A stretch of 64,000 nucleotides of DNA, from positions 1 to 64,000 of the forward strand of contig JAUIMM010002023.1 in the NCBI GenBank assembly GCA_031769625.1, in the 5' to 3' direction. The notes beneath the pieces are model-generated. The model did no database searches, was not told the DNA's origin, and saw only the letters and a list, made by a program, of their open reading frames with translations. Both the position numbers and the translations under genes were made by a program. Positions 14,452-27,639 of the stretch are shown one piece after another. Within the stretch, counting starts at the first letter, position 1; the number at the start of each line of letters is the position of its first letter. The DNA is from Taudactylus pleione (lineage: Eukaryota > Chordata > Amphibia > Anura > Myobatrachidae).

Positions 14452-17387
14452 TATAGTGTTACATTTTATAGAATATGGTGTATAGTTGTACATAGTATAG
14501 AATGGTGTGTATAGTAGTATATAGTATAGAATAAGGAGTAGAGCTGTATAGTGGTATATAGTATAGAATGTGGTGTAGAGCTGTATAATGGTACATAGTA
14601 TAGAAATTGGTGTATAGTGTTACATTTTATAGAATATGGTGTATAGTGGTACATAGTATAGAATAGGGTGTATAGTGGTATATAGTATAGAATATGGTGT
14701 AGAGCTGTATAGTGGTTCATAGTATAGAAAATGGTGTATAGTGGTACATAGTATAGAATATGGGGTAGAGCTATATAGTTGTTGATAGAAAAGAATATGG
14801 TGTATAGTGGTACATAGTATAGAATATGGTGTATAGAGGTATATAGTATAGAATATGGTGTATTGTGGTGCATAGTATAGAATATGGTGTATAGTGGTAC
14901 ATAGTATAGAATATGTTGTATAGAGGAACATAGTATAGAATGTGGTGTATAGTGCTACATAGTATAGAATGTGTAGTATAGTGGTACATAGTAAAAAATA
15001 TTTTGTATAGCGGTATATAGTATAGAATATGGTATATAGTGGTAAATATTATTGAATATGGTGTATTGTGGTACATAGTATAGAATATGGTGTATAGTGG
15101 TACACAGTATAGAATATGGTGTATAGAGGTACATAGTATAGAATATGGTGTGTATAGTGGTACATAGTATAGAATACGGTGCATAGTGGTACATAGTATA
15201 GAATATGGTGTATTGTGATACATAGTATAGAATATGGTGTATAGTGGTACATAGTATAGAATATGGTGTATAGAGGTACATAGTATAGAATATGGTGTAT
15301 AGTGGTACATAGTATAAAATATGGTGTATAGTGGTACATAGTATATAATTTGGTGTAGAGCTATATAGTGGTACATAGTATAGAATATGGTGTATAGAGG
15401 AACATAGTATAGAATGTGGTGTAGAGATGTATATTGGTACATAGTATAGAATATGGTGTATAGTGGTACATAGTATAGAATATGGTGTATAGTGCTACAT
15501 AGTATAGAATGTGTTGTATAGTGGTACATAGTATAAAATATGGTGTATAGCGGTATATAGTATAGAATATGGTATATAGTGGTAAATAGTATAGAATATG
15601 GTTTATTGTGGTACATAGTATAGAATATGGTGTATAGTGGTACACAGTATAGAATATGGTGTATAGAGGTACATAGTATAGAATATGGTGTATAGTGGTA
15701 CATAGTATAGAATGTGGTGTAGAGTTGTATAATGGTACATAGTATAGAATGTGGTGTATAGTGGTACATAGTATAGAATGTGATTTAGAGCTGTATAATG
15801 GTACATAGTCTAGAATGTGGTGTATAGTGGTACATAGCATAGAATATGGTGTACAGTGGTACATAGTATAGAATGTGGTGTAGAGCTGTATAGTGGTACA
15901 TAGTATAGAATATGGTGTAGAGCTGTATAGTGGTACATAGTATAGAATGTGGTGTATAGTGTTACATTTTATAGAATATGGTGTATAGTTGTACATAGTA
16001 TAGAATGTTGTGTTTAGTAGTATATAGTATAGAATATTGAGTAGAGCTGTATAGTGGTATATAGTATAGAATGTGGTGTAGAGCTGTATAATGGTACATA
16101 GTATAGAAATTGGTGTATAGTGTTACATTTTATAGAATGTGATTTAGAGCTGTATAATGGTACATAGTCTAGAATGTGGTGTATAGTGGTACATAGCATA
16201 GAATATGGTGTACAGTGGTACATAGTATAGAATGTGGTGTAGAGCTGTATAGTGGTACATTGTATAGAATATGGTGTAGAGCTGTATAGTGGTACATAGT
16301 ATAGAATGTGGTGTATAGTGTTACATTTTATAGAATATGGTGTATAGTTGTACATAGTATAGAATGTTGTGTTTAGTAGTATATAGTATAGAATATTGAG
16401 TAGAGCTGTATAGTGGTATATAGTATAGAATGTGGTGTAGAGCTGTATAATGGTACATAGTATAGAATGTGGTGTATAGTGGTACATAGTATAGAATGTG
16501 ATTTAGAGCTGTATAATGGTACATAGTCTAGAATGTGGTGTATAGTGGTACATAGCATAGAATATGGTGTACAGTGGTACATAGTATAGAATGTGGTGTA
16601 GAGCTGTATAGTGGTACATAGTATAGAATATGGTGTAGAGCTGTATAGTGGTACATAGTATAGAATGTGGTGTATAGTGTTACATTTTATAGAATATGGT
16701 GTATAGTTGTACATAGTATAGAATGTTGTGTTTAGTAGTATATAGTATAGAATATTGAGTAGAGCTGTATAGTGGTATATAGTATAGAATGTGGTGTAGA
16801 GCTGTATAATGGTACATAGTATAGAAATTGGTGTATAGTGTTACATTTTATAGAATATGGTGTATAGTGGTTCACAGTATAGAATAGGGTGTATAGTGGT
16901 ATATAGTATAGAATATGGTGTAGAGCTGTATAGTGGTTCATAGTATAGAAAATGGTGTATAGTGGTACATAGTATAGAATATGGGGTAGAGCTATATAGT
17001 TGTTTATAGTATAGAATATGGTGTATAGTGGTACATATTATAGAATATGGTGTATAGAGGTACATAGTATAGAATATGGTGTATTGTGGTGCATAGTATA
17101 GAATATGGTGTATAGTGGTACATAGTATAGAATATGGTGTATAGAGGAACATAGTATAGAATATAGTGTATAGTGCTACATAGTATAGAATGTGTAGTAT
17201 AGTGTTACATAGTAAAAAATATTTTGTATAGAGGTACATAGTATAGAATATGGTGTATAGTGGTACAAAGCATAGAATATGGTGTACAGTGGAACATAGT
17301 ATAGAATGTGGTGTAGAGCTGTATAGTGGTACATAGTATAGAATATGGTGTAGAGCTGTATAGTGGTACATAGTATAGAATGTGGTG
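14452..17387 (+). repeat. HOR unit 7 (2936 bp) with amplified 359-bp sub-block
   Basis: 235 bp longer than the standard unit. One 483-bp sub-block period is replaced by two 359-bp periods (2x359-483=235). 359 bp equals 6x29+5x37, and is 124 bp (3x29+37) shorter than the 483-bp version. Confidence 0.85.
16011..16728 (+). repeat. Two tandem 359-bp sub-block periods
   Basis: The TGTTTAGTAG marker falls at 16,011, 16,370 and 16,729, giving two exact 359-bp periods. Each contains GTGATTTAGAGCTG, TAGTCTAGAATGTGG and TTACATTTTATAG monomers in the same order. The lengths are multiples of whole monomers, as expected from misaligned exchange between monomers. Confidence 0.85.
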
Positions 17388-18570
17388 TATAGTGTTACAT
17401 TTTATAGAATATGGTGTATAGTTGTACATAGTATAGAATGGTGTGTATAGTAGTATATAGTATAGAATAAGGAGTAGAGCTGTATAGTGGTATATAGTAT
17501 AGAATGTGGTGTAGAGCTGTATAATGGTACATAGTATAGAAATTGGTGTATAGTGTTACATTTTATAGAATATGGTGTATAGTGGTACATAGTATAGAAT
17601 AGGGTGTATAGTGGTATATAGTATAGAATATGGTGTAGAGCTGTATAGTGGTACATAGTATAGAAAATGGTGTATAGTGGTACATAGTATAGAATTAGGG
17701 GTTAGAGCTATATAGTTGTTTATAGAAAAGAATATGGTGTATAGTGGTACATAGTATAGAATATGGTGTATAGAGGTACATAGTATAGAATATGGTGTAT
17801 TGTGGTGCATAGTATAGAATATGGTGTATAGTGGTACATAGTATAGAATATGGTGTATAGAGGAACATAGTATAGAATATGGTGTATAGTGCTACATAGT
17901 ATAGAATGTGTAGTATAGTGGTACATAGTAAAAAATATTTTGTATAGCGGTATATAGTATAGAATATGGTATATAGTGGTAAATATTAGTGAATATGGTG
18001 TATTGTGGTACATAGTATAGAATATGGTGTATAGTGGTACACAGTATAGAATATGGTGTATAGAGGTACATAGTATAGAATATGGTGTATAGTGGTACAT
18101 AGTATAGAATATGGTGTAGACCTGTATAGTGGTACATAGTATAGAATATGGTGTAGTGCTGTATAGTGGTACATAGTATAGAATATGGTGTAGAGCTGTA
18201 TTGTGCTACAAAGCATAGAATATGGTGTGTATAGTGGTACATAGTATAGAATACGGGGTATAGTGGTACATAGTATAGAATATGGTGTATTGTGATACAT
18301 AGTATAGAATATGGTGTATAGTGGTACCTAGTATAGAATATGGTGTATAGAGGTACATAGTATAGAATATGGTGTATAGTGGTACATAGTATAGAATGTG
18401 GTGTATAGTGGTACATAGTATATAATTTGGTGTACAGCTATATAGTGGTACATAGTATAGAATATGGTGTATAGAGGAACATAGTATAGAATGTGGTGTA
18501 GAGATGTATAGTGGTACATAGTATAGAATATGGTGTATTGTGGTACATAGTATAGAATATGGTTTATAGT
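17388..18570 (+). repeat. HOR unit 8, partial, grading into region-3-type order
   Basis: It starts as a standard unit (TTACATTTTATAG, then GAATGGTGTG, then AAGGAG). From about 18,110 it continues with TAGACCTG and TAGTGCTG monomers, in an order otherwise seen in region 3 (for example 22,010-22,100). It ends at the polarity switch. A variant GAATTAGGGGTTAGAGC near 17,693 replaces the usual GAATATGGGGTAGAGC. The last ~330 bp match the left flank of the later switch at 35,265. Confidence 0.78.
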
Positions 18571-18606
18571 CGTACATACTATACACCATATTCTATACTA
18601 TGTACC
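18542..18606. repeat. Polarity switch 1: short-loop inverted repeat
   Basis: Forward monomers end at 18,570. A 7-base loop CGTACAT (18,571-18,577) follows, then reverse monomers begin. The arms 18,542-18,570 and 18,578-18,606 pair over 29 bp with one mismatch (GGTTTATAGT against GGTGTATAGT). Beyond that the two sides are only generally related. The loop and both flanks recur at switch 3. Confidence 0.9.
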
Positions 18607-19947
18607 TTTATACACCATATTCTATACTATGTACCACCATGCACCATATTCTATAGTATATACCACTATACAGCTCTACCCCATATTCTATACCATGTAC
18701 CACTATAAAGCTCTATACCACATTCTATACTATGTACCACTATACAGTTCTACACCATATTCTATACCATATACTACTATACACCACATTCTATACTATG
18801 TACCACTATACACCATATTCTATACTATGTACCACTATACAGGTCTACACCATATTCTATACTATGTACCACTATACACCATATTCTATACTATGTACCT
18901 CTATACACCATATTCTATACTGTGTACCACTATACACCATATTCTATACTATGTACCACAATACACCATATTCTATACTATTTACCACTATATACCATAT
19001 TCTATACTATTTACCGCTATACACCATATTTTATTCTATGTACCACTATACAATACATTCTATACTATGTAGCACTATACACCATATTCTATACTATGTA
19101 CCTCTATACACCATATTCTATACTATGTACCACTATACACCATATTCTATACAATGTACCACAATACACCATATTCTATACTATGTACCACTATACATCT
19201 CTACACCACATTCTATACTATGTTCCTCTATACACCATATTCTATACTATGTACCAATATATAGCTCTACACCAAATTCTATCCTTTTTCACTATACACC
19301 ACATTCTATACTATGTTCCACTATACACCATATTCTATACTTTGTATCTCTATACACCATATTCTATACTATGTACCACTGTACACCATATTCTATACTA
19401 TGTATCACAATACACCATATTCTATACTATGTACCACTATACACCGTATTCTATAATATGAACCACTATACACACCATATTCTATACTATGTACCTCTAT
19501 ACACCATTTTCTATGCTATGTACCACTATACACCATATTCTATGCTGTGTAGCACAATACAGCTCTACACCATATTCTATACTATGTACCACTATACAGC
19601 ACTACATCATATTCTATAATATGTACCACTATACACCATATTCTATACTATGTACCACTATACACTATATTCTATACTATGTACCACTATACACCACATT
19701 CTATACTATGTACCATTGTACAGCTTTATACCACATTCTATACTATATACCACTATACACCACACTCTATACTATGTTCCACTATACAGCTCTACACCAC
19801 ATTCTATAATATGTTCCTCTATACACCACATTCTATACTATGTACCACTATACAGCTCTACACCACATTCTATACTATGTACCACTATACACCATATTCT
19901 ATGTACCACTATACACCACATTCTAGACTATGTACCACTATACACCT
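18578..19947 (-). repeat. Region 2: 1.4-kb reverse-polarity segment
   Basis: Monomers read as the complement of F (TACACCATATTC and so on). It contains reverse-complement versions of TAGACCTG (AGGTCTACACC near 18,842) and TAGTGCTG (CAGCACTACATC near 19,600) monomers, of the 24-bp monomer (near 19,897) and of the GTACAAC-type variants, in an order related to regions 1 and 3. It is therefore an inverted piece of the same HOR family rather than a different satellite. Confidence 0.88.
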
Positions 19948-19977
19948 TATTCAATATGGTATATAGTGGTAAATAGT
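19927..19977. repeat. Polarity switch 2
   Basis: Reverse monomers end at about 19,946 and forward monomers start at about 19,958. The arms 19,927-19,946 and 19,958-19,977 pair over 20 bp with two mismatches, around the 11-base spacer TTATTCAATAT. The spacer resembles the TTGAATAAGG/TTGAATATGG monomer variant read from both sides. It lacks the CGTACAT loop of switches 1 and 3, so it arose differently or has decayed. Confidence 0.85.
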
Positions 19978-21577
19978 ATAGAATATGGTGTATTGTGGTT
20001 CATAGTATAGAATATGGTATATAGTGGTACACAGTATAGAATATGGTGTATAGAGGTACATAGTATAGAATATGGTGTATAGTGGTACATAGTATAGAAT
20101 TTGGTGTAGACCTGAATAGTGGTACATAGTATAGAATCTGGTGTAGTGCAGTATAGTGGTACTTAGTATAGAATATGGTGTAGAGATGTATTGTGGTACA
20201 TAGTATAGAAAATGGTGTATAGAGGTACATAGTATAGAATATGGTGTGTATAGTGTTACATAGTTTAGAATACGATGTATAGTGGTACATAGTATAGAAT
20301 ATGGTGTATTGTGATACATAGTATAGAATATGGTGTATAGTGGAACATATTATAGAATGTGGTGTATAGTGGTACATAGTATAGAATTTGGTGTAGAGCT
20401 ATATAGTGGTACATAGTATAGAATATGGTATATAGAGGAACATAGTATAGAATGTGGTGTAGTGATGTATTGTGGTACATAGTATAGATATATTGTATTG
20501 TGGTACATAGTATAGAATATGGTGTATAGTCGTACATAGTGTAGAATATGGTGTATAGAGGTACATTGTATAGAATATGGTGTATAGTGCTACATAGTAT
20601 AGAATATGGTGTATAGTGCTACATAGTATAGAATGTGGTGTATAGTGGTACATAGTATAAAATATGGTGTATAGCGGTATATAATATAGAATATGGTATA
20701 TAGTGGTAAATAGTATAGAATATGGTGTATTGTGGTACATAGTATAGAATATGGTTTATAGTGGTACACCATATAGAATATGGTGTATAGAGGTACATAG
20801 TATAGAATATGGTGTATAGTGGTACATAGTATAGAATATGGTGTATAGTGGTACATAGTATAGAATGTGGTGTATAGTGGTACATAGTATAAATTATGGT
20901 GTATAGAGGTACATAGTATAGAATATAGTGTATAGTGGTACATAGTCTAGAATGTGGTGTATACTGGTACATAGAATATGGTGTATAGTGGTACATAGCA
21001 TAGAATGTGGTGTAGAGCTGTATAATGGTACATAGTATAGAATGTGGTGTATAGTGGTACATAGTATAGAATGTGATTTAGAGCTGTATAATGGTACATA
21101 GTATAGAATGTGGTGTAGAGCTGTATAATGGTACATAGTATAGAATGTGGTGTATAGTGGTACATAGTATAGAATGTGATTTAGAGCTGTATAATGGTAC
21201 ATAGTATAGAATGTGGTGTAGAGCTGTATAGTGGTACATAGTATAGAATATTGTGTAGAGCTGTATAGTGGTACATAGTATAGAATGTGGTGTATAGTGT
21301 TACATTTTATAGAACATGGTGTATAGTTGTACATAGTATAGAATGTGGTGTATAGTAGTATATAGTATAGAATATGGTGTAGAGCTGAATAGTGGTACAT
21401 AGTATAGAATGTGGTGTAGAGTTGTATAATGGTACATAGTATAGAAATTGGTGTATAGTGTTACATTTTATAGAATATGGTGTATAGTGGTACATAGTAT
21501 AGAATAGGGTGTATAGTGGTATATAGTATAGAATATGGTGTAGAGCTGTATAGTGGTTCAAAGTATAGAAAATGGTG

Positions 21578-21610
21578 TATAGTGGTAATAGTGGAAATAG
21601 TGGTACATAG
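21578..21610 (+). repeat. Local micro-duplication inside a monomer
   Basis: The string ATAGTGGTAATAGTGGAAAT is followed by AGTGGTACATAG. A roughly 10-bp unit (ATAGTGG plus three bases) occurs three times in a row. This is below monomer size and looks like replication slippage, unlike the whole-monomer changes elsewhere. Confidence 0.8.
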
Positions 21611-24600
21611 TATATAATATGGGGTAGAGCTATCTAGTTGTTTATAGTATATAATATGGTGTATAGTGGTACATAGTATAGATTATGGTGTATAGAGGTA
21701 CATAGTTTAGAATATGGTGTATTGTGGTACATAGTATAGAATATGGTGTATAGAGGAACATAGTATAGAATATGGTGTATAGTGCTACATAGTTTAGAAT
21801 GTGTTGTATAGTGGTACATAGTAAAAAATATTTTGTATAGCAGTTTATAGTATAGAATATGGTATATAGTGGTAAATAGTATTGAATATGGTGTATTGTG
21901 GTACATAGTATAGAATATGGTGTATAGTGGTACACAGTATAGAATATGGTGTATAGAGGTACATAGTATAGAATATGGTGTATAGTGGTACATAGTATAG
22001 AATATGGTGTAGACCTGTATAGTGGTACATAGTATAGAATATGGTGTAGTGCTGTATAGTGGTACATAGTATAGAATATGGTGTAGAGCTGTATTGTGCT
22101 ACATAGCATAGAATATGGTGTATAGTGGTACATAGTATAGAAAATGGTGTATAGAGGTACATAGTATAGAATATGGTGTGTATAGTGGTACATAGTATAG
22201 AATACGGTGCATAGTGGTACATAGTATAGAATATGGTGTATTGTGATACATAGTATAGATTATGGTGTATAGTGGTACATAGTATAGAATATGGTGTATA
22301 GAGGTACATAGTATAGAATATGGTGTATAGTGGTACATAGTATAAAATATGGTGTATAGTGGTACATAGTATATAATTTGGTGTAGAGCTATATAGTGGT
22401 ACATAGTATAGAATATGGTGTATAGAGGAACATAGTATATAATGTGGTGTAGAGATGTATATTGGTACATAGTATAGAATATGGTGTATAGTGGTATATA
22501 GTATAGAATATGGTGTATAGTGCTACATAGTATAGAATGTGTTGTATAGTGGTACATAGTATAAAATATGGTGTATAGCGGTATATAGTATAGAATATGG
22601 TATATAGTGGTAAATAGTATAGAATATGGTTTATTGTGGTACATAGTATAGAATATGGTGTATAGTGGTACACAGTATAGAATATGGTGTATAGAGGTAC
22701 ATATTATAGAATATGGTGTATAGTGGTACATAGTATAGAATGTGGTGTAGAGTTGTATAATGGTACATAGTATAGAATGTGGTGTATAGTGGTACATAGT
22801 ATAGAATGTGATTTAGAGCTGTATAATGGTACATAGTCTAGAATGTGGTGTATAGTGGTACATAGCATAGAATATGGTGTAGAGCTGTATAGTGGTACAT
22901 AGTATAGAATATGGTGTAGAGCTGTATAGTGGTACATAGTATAGAATGTGGTGTATAGTGTTACATTTTATAGAATATGGTGTATAGTTGTACATAGTAT
23001 AGAATGGTGTGTTTAGTAGTATATAGTATAGAATATTGAGTAGAGCTGTATAGTGGTATATAGTATAGAATGTGGTGTAGAGCTGTATAATGGTACATAG
23101 TATAGAAATTGGTGTATAGTGTTACATTTTATAGAATATGGTGTATAGTGGTTCACAGTATAGAATAGGGTGTATAGTGGTATATAGTATAGAATATGGT
23201 GTAGAGCTGTATAGTGGTTCATAGTATAGAAAATGGTGTATAGTGGTACATAGTATAGAATATGGGGTAGAGCTATATAGTTGTTTATAGTATAGAATAT
23301 GGTGTATAGTGGTACATATTATAGAATATGGTGTATAGAGGTATATAGTATAGAATATGGTGTATTGTGGTGCATAGTATAGAATATGGTTTAAAGTGGT
23401 ACATAGTATAGAATATGGTGTATAGAGGAACATAGTATAGAATATGGTGTATAGTGCTACATAGTATAGAATGTGTAGTATAGTGGTACATAGTAAAAAA
23501 TATTTTGTATAGAGGTACATAGTATAGAATATGGTGTATAGTGGTACAAAGCATAGAATATGGTGTACAGTGGAACATAGTATAGAATGTGGTGTAGAGC
23601 TGTATAGTGGTACATAGTATAGAATATGGTGTAGAGCTGTATAGTGGTACATAGTATAGAATGTGGTGTATAATGTTACATTTTATAGAATATGGTGTAT
23701 AGTTGTACATAGTATAGAATGGTGTGTATAGTAGTATATAGTATAGAATGTGGTGTAGAGCTGTATAATGGTACATAGTATAGAAATTGGTGTATAGTGT
23801 TACATTTTATAGAATATGGTGTATAGTGGTACATAGTATAGAATAGGGTGTATAGTGGTATATAGTATAGAATATGGTGTAGAGCTGTATAGTGGTTCAT
23901 AGTATAGAAAATGGTATATAGTGGTACATAGTATAGAATATGGGGTAGAGCTATATAGTTGTTTATAGTATAGAATATGGTGTAAAGTGGTACATAGTAT
24001 AGAATATGGTGTATAGAGGTACATAGTATAGAATATGGTGTATTGTGCTGCATAGTATAGAATATGGTGTATAGTGGTACATAGTATAGAATATGGTGTA
24101 TAGAGGAACATAGTATAGAATATGGTGTATAGTGCTACAAAGTATAGAATGTGTAGTATAGTGGTACATAGTAAAAAATATTTTGTATAGCGGTATATAG
24201 TATAGAATATGGTATATAGTGGTAAATATTATTGAATATGGTGTATTGTGGTACATAGTATAGAATATGGTGTATAGTGGTACACAGTATAGAATATGGT
24301 GTACAGAGGTACATAGTATAGAATATGGTGTATTGTGGTACATAGTATAGAATTTGGTGTAGACCTGTATAGTGGTACTTAGTATAGAATATGGTGTAGA
24401 GCTGTATTGTGGTACAAAGTATAGAAAATGGTGTATAGAGGTACATAGTATAGAATATGGTGTGTATAGTGTTACATAGTTTATAATACGATGTATAGTG
24501 GTACATAGTATAGAATATGGTGTATTGTGATACATAGTATAGAATATGGTGTATAGTGGTGCATAGCATATAATATATGGTGTATAGAGTTACATAGTAT

Positions 24601-24666
24601 AGAATATGGTGTATAGTGGAACATATTATAGAATGTGGTGTATAGTGGTACATAGTATAGAATTTG

Positions 24667-25659
24667 GTGTAGAGCTATACAGTGGTACATAGTATAGAAT
24701 ATGGTATATAGAGGAACAAAGTATAGAATGTGGTGTAGAGATGTATAGTGGTACATAGTATAGAATATATTGTATTGTGGTACATAGTATAGAATATGGT
24801 GTATAGTCGTACATAGTATAGAATATGGTGTATAGAGGTACATAGTATAGAATATGGTGTATAGTCGTTCATAGTATAGAATATGGTGTATAATGCTACA
24901 TAGTATAGAATGTGGTGTATAGTGGTACATAGTATAAATTATGGTGTATAGAGGTACATAGTATAGAATATAGTGTATAGTGGTACATAGTCTAGAATGT
25001 GGTGTATACTGGTACATAGAATATGGTGTATAGTGGTACATAGTATAGAATGTGGTGTAGAGCTGTATAGTGGTACATAGTATAGAATATGCTATATAGT
25101 GGTACATAGTATAGAATGTGGTGTAGAGCTGTATAATGGTACATAGTATAGAATGTGGTGTATAGTGGTACATAGTATAGAATGTGATATAGAGCTGTAT
25201 AATGGTACATAGTATAGAATGTGGTGTATAGTGGTACATAGTGTAGAATGTGATATAGAGCTGTATAATGGTACATAGTATAGAATGTGGTGTATAGTGG
25301 TACATAGTATAGAATATGGTGTATTGAGGTACATAGTATAGAATATGGTGTATAGTGGTACATAGTCTAGAATGTTGTGTATAGTGGTACATAGTATAGA
25401 ATATGGTGTACAGTGGTACATAGTATAGAATGTGGTGTAGAGCTGTATAGTGGTACATAGTATAGAGTATTGTGTAGAGCTGTATAGTGGTACATAGTAT
25501 AGAATGTGGTGTATAGTGTTACATAGTATAGAATATGGTGTGTATAGTTGTACATAGTATAGAATACAGTGCATAGTGGTACATAGTATAGAATATGGTG
25601 TATTGTGATACATAGTATAGAATATGGTGTATAGTGGTACATAGTATAGAATATGGTGT
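24667..25659 (+). repeat. Duplicated block B, copy 1 (partner at 30,888-31,880)
   Basis: It begins with TAGAGCTATACAGTGG and includes the TATATTGTATTGTGG, TATAAATTATGG, 24-bp (CTGGTACATAGAATATGG) and GTGATATAGAGCTG monomers. The same order returns 6221 bp downstream. Boundaries are approximate because neighbouring monomers are alike. Confidence 0.75.
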
Positions 25660-27639
25660 ATAGAGGTACATAGTATAGAATATGGTGTATAGTGGTACAT
25701 AGTATAGAATATGGTGTATAGTGGTACATAGTATATAATTTGGTGTAGAGTTATATAGTGGTACATAGTATAGAATATTGTCTATAGAGGAACATAGTAT
25801 AGAATGTGGTGTAGAGATGTATATTGGTACATAGTATAGAATATGGTGTATAGTGGTACATAGTATAGAATATGGTGTATAGTGCTACATAGTATAGAAT
25901 GTGTAGTATAGTGGTACATAGTATAAAATATGGTGTATAGCGGTATATAGTATAGAATATGGTATATAGAGGTAAATAGTATAGAATATGGTTTATTGTA
26001 GTACATAGTATAGAATATGGTGTATAGTGGTACACAGTATAGAATATGGTGTATAGAGGTACATAGTATAGAATATGGAATATAGTGGTACATAGTATAG
26101 AATGTGGTGTAGAGCTGTATAATAGTACATAGTATAGAATGTGGTGTATATTGGTACATAGTATGGAATGTGAATTAGAGCTGTATAATGGTACATAGTA
26201 TAGAATGTGGTGTATAGTGGTACATAGTATAGAATATGGTGTATTGTGGTACATAGTATAGAATATGGTGTATAGTGGTACATAGTCTAGAATGTGGTGT
26301 ATAGTGGTACATAGCATAGAATATGGTGTACAGTGGTACATAGTATAGAATGTGGTGTAGAGCTGTATAGTGGTACATAGTATAGAATATGGTGTAGAGC
26401 TGTATAGTGGTACATAGTATAGAATGTGGTGTATAGTGTTACATTTTATAGAATATGGTGTATAGTTGTACATAGTATAGAATGGTGTGTATAGTAGTAT
26501 ATAGTATAGAATATGGAGTAGAGCTGTATAGTGGTATTTAGTATAGAATGTGGTGTATAGCTGTATAATGGTACATAGTATAGAAATTGGTGTATAGTGT
26601 TACATTTTATAGAATATGGTGTATAGTGGTACATAGTATAGAATAGGGTGTATAGTGGTATATAGTATAGAATATGGTGTAGAGCTGTATAGTGGTTCAT
26701 AGTATAGAAAATGGTATATAGTGGTACATAGTATAGAATATGGGGTAGAGCTATATAGTTGTTTATAGTATAGAATATGGTGTAAAGTGGTACATAGTAT
26801 AGAATATGGTGTATAGAGGTACATAGTATAGAATATGGTGTATTGTGGTGCATAGTATAGAATATGGTGTATAGTGGTACATAGTATAGAATATGGTGTA
26901 TAGAGGAACATAGTATAGAATATGGTGTTTAGTGCTACAAAGTATAGAATGTGTAGTATAGTGGTACATAGTAAAAAATATTTTGTATAGCGGTATATAG
27001 TATAGAATATGGTATATAGTGGTAAATATTATTGAATATGGTGTATTGTGGTACATAGTATAGAATATGGTGTATAGTGGTACACAGTATAGAATATGGT
27101 GTACAGAGGTACATAGTATAGAATATGGTGTATTGTGGTACATAGTATAGAATTTGGTGTAGACCTGTATAGTGGTACATAGTATAGAATCTGGTGTAGT
27201 GCAGTATAGTTGTACTTAGTATAGAATATGGTGTAGAGCTGTATTGTGGTACATAGTATAGAAAATGGTGTATAGAGGTCCATAGTATAGAATATGGTGT
27301 GTATAGTGTTACATAGTTTATAATACGATGTATAGTGGTACATAGTATAGAATATGGTGTATTGTGATACATAGTATAGAATATGGTGTATAGTGGTGCA
27401 TAGCATATAATATATGGTGTATAGAGTTACATAGTATAGAATATGGTGTATAGTGGAACATATTATAGAATGTGGTGTATAGTGGTACATAGTATAGAAT
27501 TTGGTGTAGAGCTATACAGTGGTAGATAGTATAGAATATGGTATATAGAGGAACATAGTATAGAATGTGGTGTAGAGATGTATAGTGGTACATAGTATAG
27601 AATATATTGTATTGTGGTACATAGTATAGAATATGGTGT

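Larger units (their letters stand above)
1..18570 (+). repeat. Region 1: forward array with ~2.7-kb higher-order repeat
   Basis: All monomers read in the F direction. Diagnostic variants recur in the same order: a TTACATTTTATAG monomer, a GAATGGTGTGTATAG monomer, an AAGGAGTAGAGCTG monomer, a TAAAAAATATTTTG monomer and a TTATTGAATATGG monomer. Using the TTACATTTTATAG monomer that precedes GAATGGTGTG as a phase marker, units start at 31, 2774, 5438, 8139, 10204, 11751, 14452 and 17388. The spacings are 2743, 2664, 2701, 2065, 1547, 2701 and 2936. Corresponding units look nearly identical over long stretches, so the HOR is recently homogenised compared with region 4. Confidence 0.93.

Noticed and set aside
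1..18570. CRISPR array (repeat length of about 29 bp)
   Set aside because: There are no unique spacers. The only inserted sequence between repeats is the constant 8-bp TAGAGCTG, and monomers are contiguous and diverged like a satellite.
18578..19947. Simple local inversion of the intervening segment
   Set aside because: The two ends have different joint structures and the first joint is shared with the distant switch at 35,265, so a single two-break inversion does not explain it.
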